From Caldilinea sp. CFX5 (GTDB lineage: Bacteria; Chloroflexota; Anaerolineae; Caldilineales; Caldilineaceae), in the NCBI GenBank assembly GCA_021405325.1, contig QWII01000023.1:62001-126000 (forward strand): a stretch of DNA of 64,000 nucleotides. Reading direction: 5' to 3'. How positions within the stretch are numbered: position 1 is the stretch's first letter; each line of letters opens with the position of its first letter. This document shows positions 42,232-51,337 of this stretch, in pieces. The notes under the pieces are model-generated. The model had not been told where the DNA came from. It ran no database searches and saw only the letters and a program-made list of their open reading frames with translations. The position numbers and the translations under genes are program-made.

Positions 42232-44304
42232 CTAGTTTGCTGGTGGACGCTTGATAATCGGTAAAAAGGCGACGTGGGGCGTCTGAAATTGACCCGTCGC
42301 AGAAACGGCGACGCCACAGCGGTTAGCGGCTGTGACTCGCCAATAATAACGTTGGTGATAGGCCAGCGGCATTGTCCACGGCTGTGTGGTAGCGGGCGGC
42401 GCCAGCGTAAAACCGGGTGACGACAAGGTGAGCGTATAGACCGTTGTGGCAAAGGTCGGGTCACTGGCAATTTCGACCTGATAGCGGTCGGCGCTGCCAT
42501 CGTGTGACCAGGAGAAGGGGAGTGGGGTGAGCGCGGGCAGGATTGTCTGTTGCTCCGGCCTTTGCAACAGTGGCGTCGACGCAATGGCATTTGCCAGGTG
42601 AACTTTTACCACCCCCCGATCCAGCACCCGTTGGTCGGCGCTGACCGCTTCGACGGTAAAAGTATAGCTGCCGGTGGCGGCGGTGGCGCCCTGAAGTGTC
42701 AAGGTGCTGCTTGCCTCTGCCGTTGCGCTGAGATCAAGCTGTGGCGCGGCAAAAGAAGTGATGACGGTTGCCGGCAGGGGGCTGGTGCGGAGCATAACAG
42801 ATTGCGCGTAGCCATTACGAGCGCGTAACGCAAGCGGCAGGTCAATGGAATTTTGCCCTGTTGCGTTGGTACACAAGGTAACCGCTGTCTGGCGGTCGGC
42901 CAGGATCACATCCGGCGTCAGCTTTGGTTTGACGAGAAAAAGACCGCGATCCAGGGTGCTGATGGCGACGACGCCGCTTTTGTAAAAGGGGTAGGCCGTC
43001 CAGGCGCCGGCGCTCCACACATCGTTATTTTCTGGGTAGGTATCAAAGAAGGCCGCTTCGGTCAGATTGCCCTGCTGGATTGCTTTTAGATCCAGAATGC
43101 GCAAACCGGTCGTATAATTGGCCTCGTAGGCATAGGTGCCGGTGATGTAGAGATTATGGTCAACCGACGGCAAGGCGGCGGTATAGGCATTGACAAAGCG
43201 GGGCGCATCTACGTCTTGAACATCAAAGATATAGGTGCGGGTGTTATGCCGGCCAAACCACTCATCCATCTCATCATCCAAGAGGAAGTAGTGGCGATCC
43301 GGCGTCAACCAGCCCTGGTGCATATAGATATTGCCCTGCACAGCGATGGCGGACAATCTGATTGGCGCCTTTTTGTCCGTGACATCCACGATGGTGAACT
43401 GCGAGACGCTGGAATTAAAGCAAAGTTCCCGCCCCTGATAGTCGGGGTCGGGGCCGCGGTAGATGATGCACTGGGTGTCGTGGATATAGCCATCGTCCGC
43501 GTAACAGCCGGCAAATTTCGGCGCGTTGACATCACGAATATCCACCATATGAAGACCGCTGCTACAGGTTTCGCCGCCCACGGCGTAGGCATAGCCGCTC
43601 TCTTCGTTGATCGCTAGATTATGGGCGTCACTAAAACCATTGTAGTGCGCCGTTTCGCTCAAGAGCAGCGTCGTAGTCGTATCCGTTGTGGCGGTCAGCG
43701 TGCGCAATTGGTTCAGATCAAAGACCTGCATCCCATGCCCCCGATTTTTATCAGCCACTACAAAGAGATGATCCTGATAGACCTTGAGATCGCGCCAGGA
43801 GCTGCGTTCGGCATGAGTGGGCAGCTTGCCCAGAAAGCGGGGCGCCGTTGGTGTGCTAATGTCCACAAACGCGACGCCGTCACGGGCGCCGACCATGGCA
43901 TATTCCTTGCCGGTCACCGGATCGGCCCAGCCCCACATGTCATTGTTGGTGTCGCCGCCGATCATCGTGTGGGGCAAAAAGGCCAACAGATCGACGTTGG
44001 CGCAGGGGAAAACATCGGCAAAGCCATCCGTGCAAGGGACGTTCACAAGTGGTTTCAGTGTCGCCGCCCGCAGCGCACCGTTACTGAGGAGTGGCTGCGG
44101 CAACCAAGCTTTGCCGTCCGCCGGGCGGTTGCTGGTCACATCGCAACTGTTTGCCGTTTCATAACAGGCGGCGACCACCGGCGGCCCCAACGGTTGCATC
44201 TCATGGGCCAAGGTCGGGCGAGTCACGAAGTAGGCGGCAAGGCCCAAGACCAGGGTATAACCAAGCGCTATCACAGAGCGGGGGAGGAAGGTTTGCTGCT
44301 TCAT
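42232..44304 (-). CDS. choice-of-anchor B (LVIVD-like) secreted propeller protein
   Basis: This 690-aa exported protein has a signal peptide (VIALGYTLVLGLAAYFV). A propeller of LVIVD-type repeats spans about residues 90-430 (for example VGARDGVAFVDIS, KVYQDHLFVVADKNRGHGMQVFDL, HDTQCIIYRG). It closes with TYPENNDVWSAGAWTAYPFYKSGVVAISTLDRGLFLV, the signature of the choice-of-anchor-B family. A beta-sandwich region and a fibronectin-type domain (FSWSHDGSADRYQVEI) follow. The end is AFLPIIKRPPAN, the [FY]LP motif followed by four extra residues. It is a surface protein of unknown ligand. ATG 44304 is preferred because it begins the signal peptide and has AGG before it. It is probably co-transcribed with the FmdB gene. 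Confidence 0.82.
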   Translation of the reverse strand: MKQQTFLPRSVIALGYTLVLGLAAYFVTRPTLAHEMQPLGPPVVAACYETANSCDVTSNRPADGKAWLPQPLLSNGALRAATLKPLVNVPCTDGFADVFPCANVDLLAFLPHTMIGGDTNNDMWGWADPVTGKEYAMVGARDGVAFVDISTPTAPRFLGKLPTHAERSSWRDLKVYQDHLFVVADKNRGHGMQVFDLNQLRTLTATTDTTTTLLLSETAHYNGFSDAHNLAINEESGYAYAVGGETCSSGLHMVDIRDVNAPKFAGCYADDGYIHDTQCIIYRGPDPDYQGRELCFNSSVSQFTIVDVTDKKAPIRLSAIAVQGNIYMHQGWLTPDRHYFLLDDEMDEWFGRHNTRTYIFDVQDVDAPRFVNAYTAALPSVDHNLYITGTYAYEANYTTGLRILDLKAIQQGNLTEAAFFDTYPENNDVWSAGAWTAYPFYKSGVVAISTLDRGLFLVKPKLTPDVILADRQTAVTLCTNATGQNSIDLPLALRARNGYAQSVMLRTSPLPATVITSFAAPQLDLSATAEASSTLTLQGATAATGSYTFTVEAVSADQRVLDRGVVKVHLANAIASTPLLQRPEQQTILPALTPLPFSWSHDGSADRYQVEIASDPTFATTVYTLTLSSPGFTLAPPATTQPWTMPLAYHQRYYWRVTAANRCGVAVSATGQFQTPHVAFLPIIKRPPAN

Positions 44305-44506
44305 GATCAACCTGATTTCGGAACAGGACACGACGAACGCGATGGCCCTATTATACATGAACTTTGCGCTGATCGAAGAACCAAATGACTGACAAGGGAT
44401 AGTTCACCATCAGCTATCCATTGATTGCGGCGTAGGCGCGTCGCGTATCGGAGAACCTTAGTGCGCAACCTTGGCTGGTTGACTTACGTACAAGTTGCGT
44501 AACCGA

Positions 44507-44515
44507 TGGTATACT
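44507..44515 (+). promoter_or_regulatory. extended -10 promoter of the P450 gene
   Basis: TGGTATACT provides a TGn extended -10 with TATACT, 36 bp upstream of the ATG. A TTGACT lies 25 bp upstream, too far for a standard -35. Confidence 0.5.
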
Positions 44516-44551
44516 GCTGGGCAATCTCAATTGCCAAAGGACAAATGATCA

Positions 44552-45781
44552 ATGACTAACGCAATTCAATACGATCTCTACAGCGATGTAAGCAAACGCA
44601 ACCCCTATCCGATCTACGCCGCCATGCGGGAACAAGCGCCCGTTTTGCGCCACGCCGGCTTTATGGAAAATGAGCAATTCTGGTTTGTCACCGGCTATGC
44701 CGAGGCTGAAACGGTCTTGCGCGACCACAAGCGCTTTGTCAAAAACTATCGCAACACCTTAACCGCTGAGCAGCGCGCCCAACTGCCTCCCATGCCCCGG
44801 CTGGCGCAATTGCTCGATCAGCACATGCTGAACCAGGACGGCGCCGATCATGCCCGTCAGCGCAACCTGGTCAACAAAGCCTTTACCACCAAGATGGTCA
44901 ACAGTATGCAGGAGCGGGTACAGCGCATTGCCGATGAGTTGCTCGATCAGGTGCAGGCCAAAGGCGCCATGGATTTGATCGACGACTACGCCTTTCCGTT
45001 GCCGATTGTCGTCATTGCCGAAATGCTCGGCATCCCCGCCGCCGACCGTGACCGCTTCCGCGCCTGGTCGGACGCCTTTGTCACGCCGGCGCGCAGCGAG
45101 GAGGAGTGGCAACAGCATGAACGGCTGCTCAACGAATTTGTCGATTACCTGAGCGCTGTCTTTGTCGCTCGCCGCCGGGAACCGCGCAACGACCTGATCA
45201 CCGCCTTGATCCAGGCTGAGGAAGCGGGCGATCAACTGAGCGAGGAAGAACTCTATAGCATGGTGGTGCTGCTCATCGTCGCCGGCCATGAGACGACGGT
45301 CAACCTCATCGGCAATGGCACGCTGGCGCTGTTGCGCGACCCGGAACAACTGGCCCGGCTCAAGGCCGATCCCAGCCTCATGCCCAACGCCGTGGAAGAG
45401 TTGCTGCGCTACGACGGCCCCGTTGAACGGGCGACGCTGCGCTTTGCCGCCGAGGATCTGGTGCTGGGTGGCCAACAACTTCGCCGCAGCGAGCCAATCA
45501 TCGTCGTGCTGGGCAGCGTCAATCGCGACCCGGCCCAATTCGCCCACCCCGACACGCTGGATCTCACCCGCGACAACAGCCGTCACTTCGCCTTTGGCTA
45601 TGGCGTCCACTACTGTGTCGGCGCCCCGCTGGCGCGGCTGGAAGGGCGCATCGCCCTCAACACCCTGCTCCAACGCCTGCCCAATCTGCGGCTGACCACG
45701 CCGGCGGACACATTGACCTGGCGCTTCAACCCTATCCTGCGCGGGATGCACCATTTGCCGGTGGCGTGGGATACGATATAA
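44552..45781 (+). CDS. cytochrome P450
   Basis: This 409-aa soluble bacterial P450 has the I-helix AGHETT (A244-T249), the K-helix ExxR in VEELLRYDGPV, and the heme-binding loop FAFGYGVHYCVGAPLARLEG (Cys355). The size and motifs fit the CYP107/CYP102-independent class I type that uses ferredoxin partners. No ferredoxin or reductase gene is adjacent. The substrate is unknown. AAAGGA lies 12 nt before the ATG, and an extended -10 promoter precedes it, so it is probably transcribed alone. It is convergent with the 1820-aa protein gene, with 54 bp between stops and a short ATTACCCGATGA/TCATCGGGTAAT hairpin in the gap. Confidence 0.93.
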   Translation: MTNAIQYDLYSDVSKRNPYPIYAAMREQAPVLRHAGFMENEQFWFVTGYAEAETVLRDHKRFVKNYRNTLTAEQRAQLPPMPRLAQLLDQHMLNQDGADHARQRNLVNKAFTTKMVNSMQERVQRIADELLDQVQAKGAMDLIDDYAFPLPIVVIAEMLGIPAADRDRFRAWSDAFVTPARSEEEWQQHERLLNEFVDYLSAVFVARRREPRNDLITALIQAEEAGDQLSEEELYSMVVLLIVAGHETTVNLIGNGTLALLRDPEQLARLKADPSLMPNAVEELLRYDGPVERATLRFAAEDLVLGGQQLRRSEPIIVVLGSVNRDPAQFAHPDTLDLTRDNSRHFAFGYGVHYCVGAPLARLEGRIALNTLLQRLPNLRLTTPADTLTWRFNPILRGMHHLPVAWDTI

Positions 45782-45835
45782 GTCAGCCGGATTACCCGAT
45801 GATTGTAGTGAGTCATCGGGTAATCATCTCATTAC

Positions 45836-48800
45836 TTAACGCAAAACTAACGGCAAGTAAGAAAACGAACTATAGCTGGTGGCTTGGTCGCTTAATGACT
45901 GTAACCATGCCTGTCGATTGCTCCAGGAAGCAGTTTGCACCATTTGGTTATTGCCTACAGTGAAGACAACCGTTTTTCCTCGCTCACCACAGTGTTCTGT
46001 GTCCGTAGTATCGCCTTTCGCTGATACTTGAATGACGTAAGCAAGCTGTCCCTGTAGGGGCTGCACAAAACTCGTTCCACAAACGACACCATCAATGTAG
46101 GCTACTACCGGTGTATTGACAGTTGGAGTAAAGTGCGCACTTGGAGTAATCCATCCGTAGTATGTAGCAGGCGGTGCAATGGGTATATTGCTATGTTCAG
46201 CCGCTATGGAACGCTCGTCGGGTTGAACAGCGGGTGTCATATCCCAATAGAGGGTGATGGGTTGAGTGGCATAGATCCAGTAAGCTTGCGGGTATTCAAA
46301 ATTCTCTAGGGTGTTGACCAAACGCTTAAAAGGCACTTCTACAGTTGGATAGAAACACGACCAAAGAACGGCCTCTGTTTTGTGATAGTGACAGACCGAA
46401 GTATAGTAACCAGCAATCGAAGCTAATGCTGTTGTTATCGGTTGAGGCTGTTGAATCGGGTAGCCAATATTATTCAGCTCTGCGACTAATGGCTGATCAA
46501 TTGTAGCGATCAGCGCATAGATGCCTGCGCCTGGCGCTGTTGCTGAGGCATGATTGTGTATTGAGTCCAACTCAGTTGGCAGGGGTTGCCAATTCACTCC
46601 TTGGTCTGGTGAATAATAGATTTGCAAGTAGGATTCATCGTTGTTCGGTAGATCACGCACTAAATAATGAAATAGAATGGCGCTGTGTGGCAGAGAGCCA
46701 TCAACTGTGAGTTGGTAAGCTTGACCAACCAAAGTGAGCCATTCTGGGAGTGCAGGCGCTCTTGCCAGTTGTTGCAATGATAAGTCACCAGTACGTTGGA
46801 AGGGATCGGCTAAGGAGAACAAACTAACTTGCCCGTCGTTAGACATAATCGGCGCCCCCCAAGCCCAAGCTTGTCCGCCCCACGCCCAGGCTTGTCCACC
46901 CCAATTGTACCGTTGTCCACCCCACGCCCAAGCTTGTCCACCCCAATTGTACCGCTGTCCACCCCAAGCCCAGGCTTGCCCCCGCCAATCGCTCTTCAAG
47001 GCGAAGGCAAAGAGCATTTCCTGGCGTATCTTGCCGCCTGGAACCCAGAGACGAACATAACCATAGTAAGCACCATCAGCGGCTGTGATGATCTGCGTGA
47101 AACCAGTGGCCGGTGCCCCAATCATCGGTAATTCGGGAGAGGCATGGCCGAGAGCGGGTAACAGTTGGATCATTAGATTCGATGTCGTCACGTTGGTGAC
47201 AGTCACCGCAATTGTTGTGCTACTAATCGCTGTGATGGTAAGACGGGGATCCCATCCGGGTCTGCTTTCTAGTGTAACAGGTGTTGGAAAAGCACCAACA
47301 ACAATACAACCCGTTTGCAAGGGCGTTACACTGTAATTAATGATGCAAAGTTCATCCCCTGGTGCGGCGCCGCGTGACTGAACTTTGTCGCCAACAGGAG
47401 TGCCCAGACTAATAATAGAGTCATCGGTTGGATCGGTTGATTGCTGCGTTTTACGTAAGTATGCCCATGCGCGACCACTCTGTATAAGGAGTGGGGCGCC
47501 GCTTTCTTGCTGTAATTTGAAAAATGGGTCGGCCACTCCTAAGGTCGGCGTTGGCGGTACAAAAGTTGTGATCTCTGTGACTGCCAAGGGTAGATTACTT
47601 GGGCCAGGGTTGATCGGTTGTTCAGAGAGCATGGGGTAAAATCTACGAATGGTCTCCCAATCAGTCCGATTTAGGTAAATGGCAGCCAGGGTTTGCAAAC
47701 AGTCGCCTTGCCATGCTTCACGTGTGAGAAATTCACTGTATCCGCTGTCATACGGATCGCTCATTGCACTGCCTTTGCAGTCAATTAGTGATAGTGTATC
47801 GTTGTTCTTGATGCCTAAATAATTGTCTGGCAAAAAGAAGAGATAATGGCCTAGCTCATGCGCTAAGACGCGCGGCCAATCTTCACCGATAATACCATCT
47901 ACTTCACCAAAGCGATTCCACAATGGCGGCATACGAACCTGACCAGGAATATAGGCGTCTGTAATGATGCCGTTCGCGCCGATATCATTCGTTGGTGTTA
48001 CAACGATGCCACCCAAAATAGCGCCAGGGCGCTGGCGATTATCGGCCTGGATTGCAATATTCGCAAGCCCCCAGAAGCCTTTATCGTGATAAAGATGAAT
48101 CGCACCTAAGGCAGCCTGGCCATTGGTGAGATCATAAAGAACTTGCGAACTTTTTCGTAAATCGGCTTCTAGTTGTGCAAGATAAGTTGTCTCCTGGCGC
48201 GCATCCCATTCCAGCGCAACAACCAAGTTGAAAAGCAGCAAGGGTTGGGTCGTGGTGACCATAAGCTGTTGAATGCCGGGGTGCGTGACTGTCGTCATCG
48301 TCAGACCGATTGTTGATACTGGGGCGCTGGTCTGGTAATAAGTGTAGCTCTGGGTAGCGCTAATCGGTGCCAGGGCAACTAATTGATCCCCTTTGCGAAG
48401 TGCACCGCGCCCCTTGAGATAACCATTGGGATCAGTGCGATAGGGCGCTTGTCCATTGCCACTTGTTAGCGGCTCAGCTAACCCACTGTTGTTCCCTTGT
48501 GATAAGCGATAGACAAAGGCATCAGCAACTCCGCCTATTTTGCCATTCGCAGCAGCCTTCACTACTTGGATTTGTGTGCCACGCACACGAAAGGGAAAGG
48601 TGATCGTGGCGATACTGGGCCATTGAAATGAGCCGGCGCTACCATGAACATATTTATACGAACCGGTGGCTGTAACCCCTTTGGGTTGGCGGTAGCCAAC
48701 TAAACGCAGCACTACATTATCGGATTGGCCAAACAAGCCGCTGGCGAAAGTGTCCCACTCATAGACATAAGTGCGGCCAGTGGGACTGGCTGGTAGGTTG

Positions 48801-51298
48801 CTGGTAACGGTTCGCGTAGTAGCAATTGCCGGTTGCCACTGACCACCACCATCAAGCGAAAAAAAGAACGCTACAGAACCAAGGGGATCGCTTTCCGGAT
48901 CTTGAACAGCGTAGGTCAGCGAGATAATTTGACTTTCAATGACAATCGGTGAGGCAAAGAAATTAGCCTTCGCCGTTGGCGATGGATGGTTTATGCTCAG
49001 GATAGGCAGATTATTGTTGTTGCCGGTCCGTGACTGAAAACCATTTGGGTAATACTGAAACTTTATTGATTGACCAGTGACAATATCGAGCGCGCCATCT
49101 GCATCAAAGTCGCCGGTTGTCACGGCCCAAGTTGGGTCAAGTCTATCGCCAAAATCGATCCCACTGGAAAAATGACCGAAACGATCATTGAGATAGAATT
49201 GATTGGGCTGTATCGAATTGCCTGTGATGATGTCGAGTGCGCCATCATTGTTCAGATCACCGACCGCTACTCCCCAGACATAACTCACATTACCAAAGGG
49301 AACGCCGGTTTTTAAGCGGCCTGTACCGTCATTAAAAAAAATCTGCCCCTGTTGACCAGTATTACCAACAACCACATCAAGCGCACCGTTGCTGTCGAAA
49401 TCGCCAAGGGCAACACTCAGCGTATTTTCATTGCCGCCAAATGAAATGCCATCACTCAAGCGTCCGCCACCTTGATTCACGAAGATCTGATTGGGCTGCC
49501 CATAATTGCCGGTAATGATGTCAACTAAACCGTCACCATTGAGGTCGCCCAGTGCGAGGCTTCGTGTCTGCCCTGAGTCTGCGCCAAAAGGGATGGCTGT
49601 GCCGAAATGCCCCGTGCCATCGTTAAGGTAGAATTTGTTGCGACCACGATCATTGGTGGCGGGAAGGGCATGGTTGCCGGCTATAATATCGAGGGCGCCG
49701 TCCCCATTCAGATCGGCAAGTGCTATGCTGTGCGTCCAGTCACGATCAGCGCTAACAGGGTAACCACTGTTAAAATTGCCTGCACCGTCATTTAGGAAGA
49801 TATAATTCTGATCTGAATGGGCAGTAACAACATCTAGTGCATGATCACCGTTAAGGTCACCAACTGCAACACTATAGGTGTCACGCCTATCACCAAAGCT
49901 ACTCCCAGCACGCCAGCCGCCGGCTTGATCATTCAAGTAAATTTGATCACGAGTATCGGTTGTTCCTTTGGGGTCGCTCGTGCCGATGACAATGTCTAGG
50001 AAACCGTCACGATTAAAATCACCACTGGCTACACTCGAAATGCGGTCCGCTGGGATGTTTACAGTACGGGCGTTACGAACACCGCCCCCGCCTTGGTTAA
50101 AGTATATTTGATTTTGCGGGCCGTCGTTGGCCGAAATAATATCTAACAAGCCGTCATTATTCATATCAGCTAAGATTAGGCCGCTCCGCTCTTGGTCGTC
50201 ACCAAAGACAAAGCCATTGTCAAAGCCGCCTGTGCCATTGTTAAGAAAGATCCGACTCGGCTGAAAGATACGTTGCCCAATCACAAGATCAAAGGCGCCG
50301 TCACCATTTAGATCACCCGCTGCCATGCTCCAAGCTGTATCCAATCCGCCAAAGGCTACTCCGGGGTTTAAGTTGCCTAGTTGATCATTACGATATAGCT
50401 GATTGCGCTGCCCGATATGACCGGCGGCTACATCCAACCAACCATCTCCTGTAAAATCGGCAACGGCCAAACTGACAGTGCGATCAAGGGCATTGCCAAA
50501 GTTGTCGTGAAAAACAAGATTACCCCGTTTGTCATTAAAGTAACGCTCTTTTGTCTGTTCAAAACGCCCGACGACGAGATCCAACCAACCATCACGATTA
50601 AAGTCAGCTACGGCCAACGCCCTTGTATCACCAGGTGCGCCAATGGCGGCCGAAGTGGGAAAATTGCCGAACCCATCATTGTAGTAAATCCGATTTTGAC
50701 CACCATTGTTGATGCCGGGCTGGGCGCCATTTCCGACGACAATGTCGATAGCCCCGTCCCCGTTAAAATCAGCAAGCACTAAACTGGTCGTTCTTTCTGC
50801 ACCATCAAAAGCTACCCCATCGCTTACCTTGCCGGTCCCATCATTAAAGTAGATTTGATTCTGTCCACTTTCATTAAAGTCGGGACGGGGAGCATTCCCG
50901 ACAACGACATCCAAAGCGCCATCCCCATTGAGATCCCCAACCGCAACAGCCAAGGTCTCTTCTGTGTTGCGCCCGAACGCAATACCAGCTTGAAGATTGC
51001 CCGCCTGATCTTGCAGGTGAATCCAATTTTCACCATTCTTTAAAACAGAAGGGTGATTACCCACAACTAGATCTAAGCCGCCATCCCCGTTGAGATCACC
51101 GGCTGCAACACTGGTTGAGAAAGCCGAATTACCAAATCCCTGAGCTGTGGGAAAGGTCGGTGTGCCAGCCATTGCTCTATTCGGCTGTAATCCCAAGAAA
51201 ATGGCTGACAATAACGATAGCGCCAGCAAGAACGCTTTGGCCCTATGAAAAGAAAATGAGAAGATGATAGCAACTAACATTGGAAGAAGAAGTTGCAT
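45836..51298 (-). CDS. giant secreted FG-GAP/VCBS propeller protein with zincin domain
   Basis: This 1820-aa exported protein has a signal peptide (FLLALSLLSAIFLGLQPNRAMA). Residues 45-770 hold about 14 FG-GAP/VCBS units with calcium loops DLNGDGxLDxVxGN, enough for two seven-bladed propellers. Beta domains follow, then a zinc-protease site HELGHYLFFLPDNY (H1147, E1148, H1151, D1158), resembling the HExxHx6D pattern of CLCA-type zincins, with GSAMSDPYD as a possible Met-turn. Residues about 1440-1482 are six Trp-rich heptads. The protein ends SYLPLVLR. It is probably a surface-bound or released metalloprotease or adhesin. The upstream HTH-NB-ARC-TPR regulator ends 39 bp before this start on the same strand and may control it. 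Confidence 0.82.
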   Translation of the reverse strand: MQLLLPMLVAIIFSFSFHRAKAFLLALSLLSAIFLGLQPNRAMAGTPTFPTAQGFGNSAFSTSVAAGDLNGDGGLDLVVGNHPSVLKNGENWIHLQDQAGNLQAGIAFGRNTEETLAVAVGDLNGDGALDVVVGNAPRPDFNESGQNQIYFNDGTGKVSDGVAFDGAERTTSLVLADFNGDGAIDIVVGNGAQPGINNGGQNRIYYNDGFGNFPTSAAIGAPGDTRALAVADFNRDGWLDLVVGRFEQTKERYFNDKRGNLVFHDNFGNALDRTVSLAVADFTGDGWLDVAAGHIGQRNQLYRNDQLGNLNPGVAFGGLDTAWSMAAGDLNGDGAFDLVIGQRIFQPSRIFLNNGTGGFDNGFVFGDDQERSGLILADMNNDGLLDIISANDGPQNQIYFNQGGGGVRNARTVNIPADRISSVASGDFNRDGFLDIVIGTSDPKGTTDTRDQIYLNDQAGGWRAGSSFGDRRDTYSVAVGDLNGDHALDVVTAHSDQNYIFLNDGAGNFNSGYPVSADRDWTHSIALADLNGDGALDIIAGNHALPATNDRGRNKFYLNDGTGHFGTAIPFGADSGQTRSLALGDLNGDGLVDIITGNYGQPNQIFVNQGGGRLSDGISFGGNENTLSVALGDFDSNGALDVVVGNTGQQGQIFFNDGTGRLKTGVPFGNVSYVWGVAVGDLNNDGALDIITGNSIQPNQFYLNDRFGHFSSGIDFGDRLDPTWAVTTGDFDADGALDIVTGQSIKFQYYPNGFQSRTGNNNNLPILSINHPSPTAKANFFASPIVIESQIISLTYAVQDPESDPLGSVAFFFSLDGGGQWQPAIATTRTVTSNLPASPTGRTYVYEWDTFASGLFGQSDNVVLRLVGYRQPKGVTATGSYKYVHGSAGSFQWPSIATITFPFRVRGTQIQVVKAAANGKIGGVADAFVYRLSQGNNSGLAEPLTSGNGQAPYRTDPNGYLKGRGALRKGDQLVALAPISATQSYTYYQTSAPVSTIGLTMTTVTHPGIQQLMVTTTQPLLLFNLVVALEWDARQETTYLAQLEADLRKSSQVLYDLTNGQAALGAIHLYHDKGFWGLANIAIQADNRQRPGAILGGIVVTPTNDIGANGIITDAYIPGQVRMPPLWNRFGEVDGIIGEDWPRVLAHELGHYLFFLPDNYLGIKNNDTLSLIDCKGSAMSDPYDSGYSEFLTREAWQGDCLQTLAAIYLNRTDWETIRRFYPMLSEQPINPGPSNLPLAVTEITTFVPPTPTLGVADPFFKLQQESGAPLLIQSGRAWAYLRKTQQSTDPTDDSIISLGTPVGDKVQSRGAAPGDELCIINYSVTPLQTGCIVVGAFPTPVTLESRPGWDPRLTITAISSTTIAVTVTNVTTSNLMIQLLPALGHASPELPMIGAPATGFTQIITAADGAYYGYVRLWVPGGKIRQEMLFAFALKSDWRGQAWAWGGQRYNWGGQAWAWGGQRYNWGGQAWAWGGQAWAWGAPIMSNDGQVSLFSLADPFQRTGDLSLQQLARAPALPEWLTLVGQAYQLTVDGSLPHSAILFHYLVRDLPNNDESYLQIYYSPDQGVNWQPLPTELDSIHNHASATAPGAGIYALIATIDQPLVAELNNIGYPIQQPQPITTALASIAGYYTSVCHYHKTEAVLWSCFYPTVEVPFKRLVNTLENFEYPQAYWIYATQPITLYWDMTPAVQPDERSIAAEHSNIPIAPPATYYGWITPSAHFTPTVNTPVVAYIDGVVCGTSFVQPLQGQLAYVIQVSAKGDTTDTEHCGERGKTVVFTVGNNQMVQTASWSNRQAWLQSLSDQATSYSSFSYLPLVLR
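46858..46986 (-). repeat. six 21-bp repeats encoding Trp-rich heptads
   Basis: Within the 1820-aa gene, six 21-bp units encode heptads of two kinds, GQAWAWG (A) and GQRYNWG (B), in the order A-B-A-B-A-A. The DNA units are nearly identical within each kind, indicating recent duplication. Confidence 0.9.
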
Positions 51299-51337
51299 AA
51301 AATACCTCTTTCAAGTGATTCTAATGGTAGGGTTATG

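Noticed and set aside
41928..42590. 220-codon minus-strand frame
   Set aside because: It overlaps the FmdB gene and the end of the propeller gene in another frame, is rich in Arg/Pro/Ser and has no motif.
1191..51298. LPXTG-like sortase signals at the ends of exported proteins
   Set aside because: The motif has no Thr-Gly, no membrane helix and no basic tail after it, and no sortase gene was seen.
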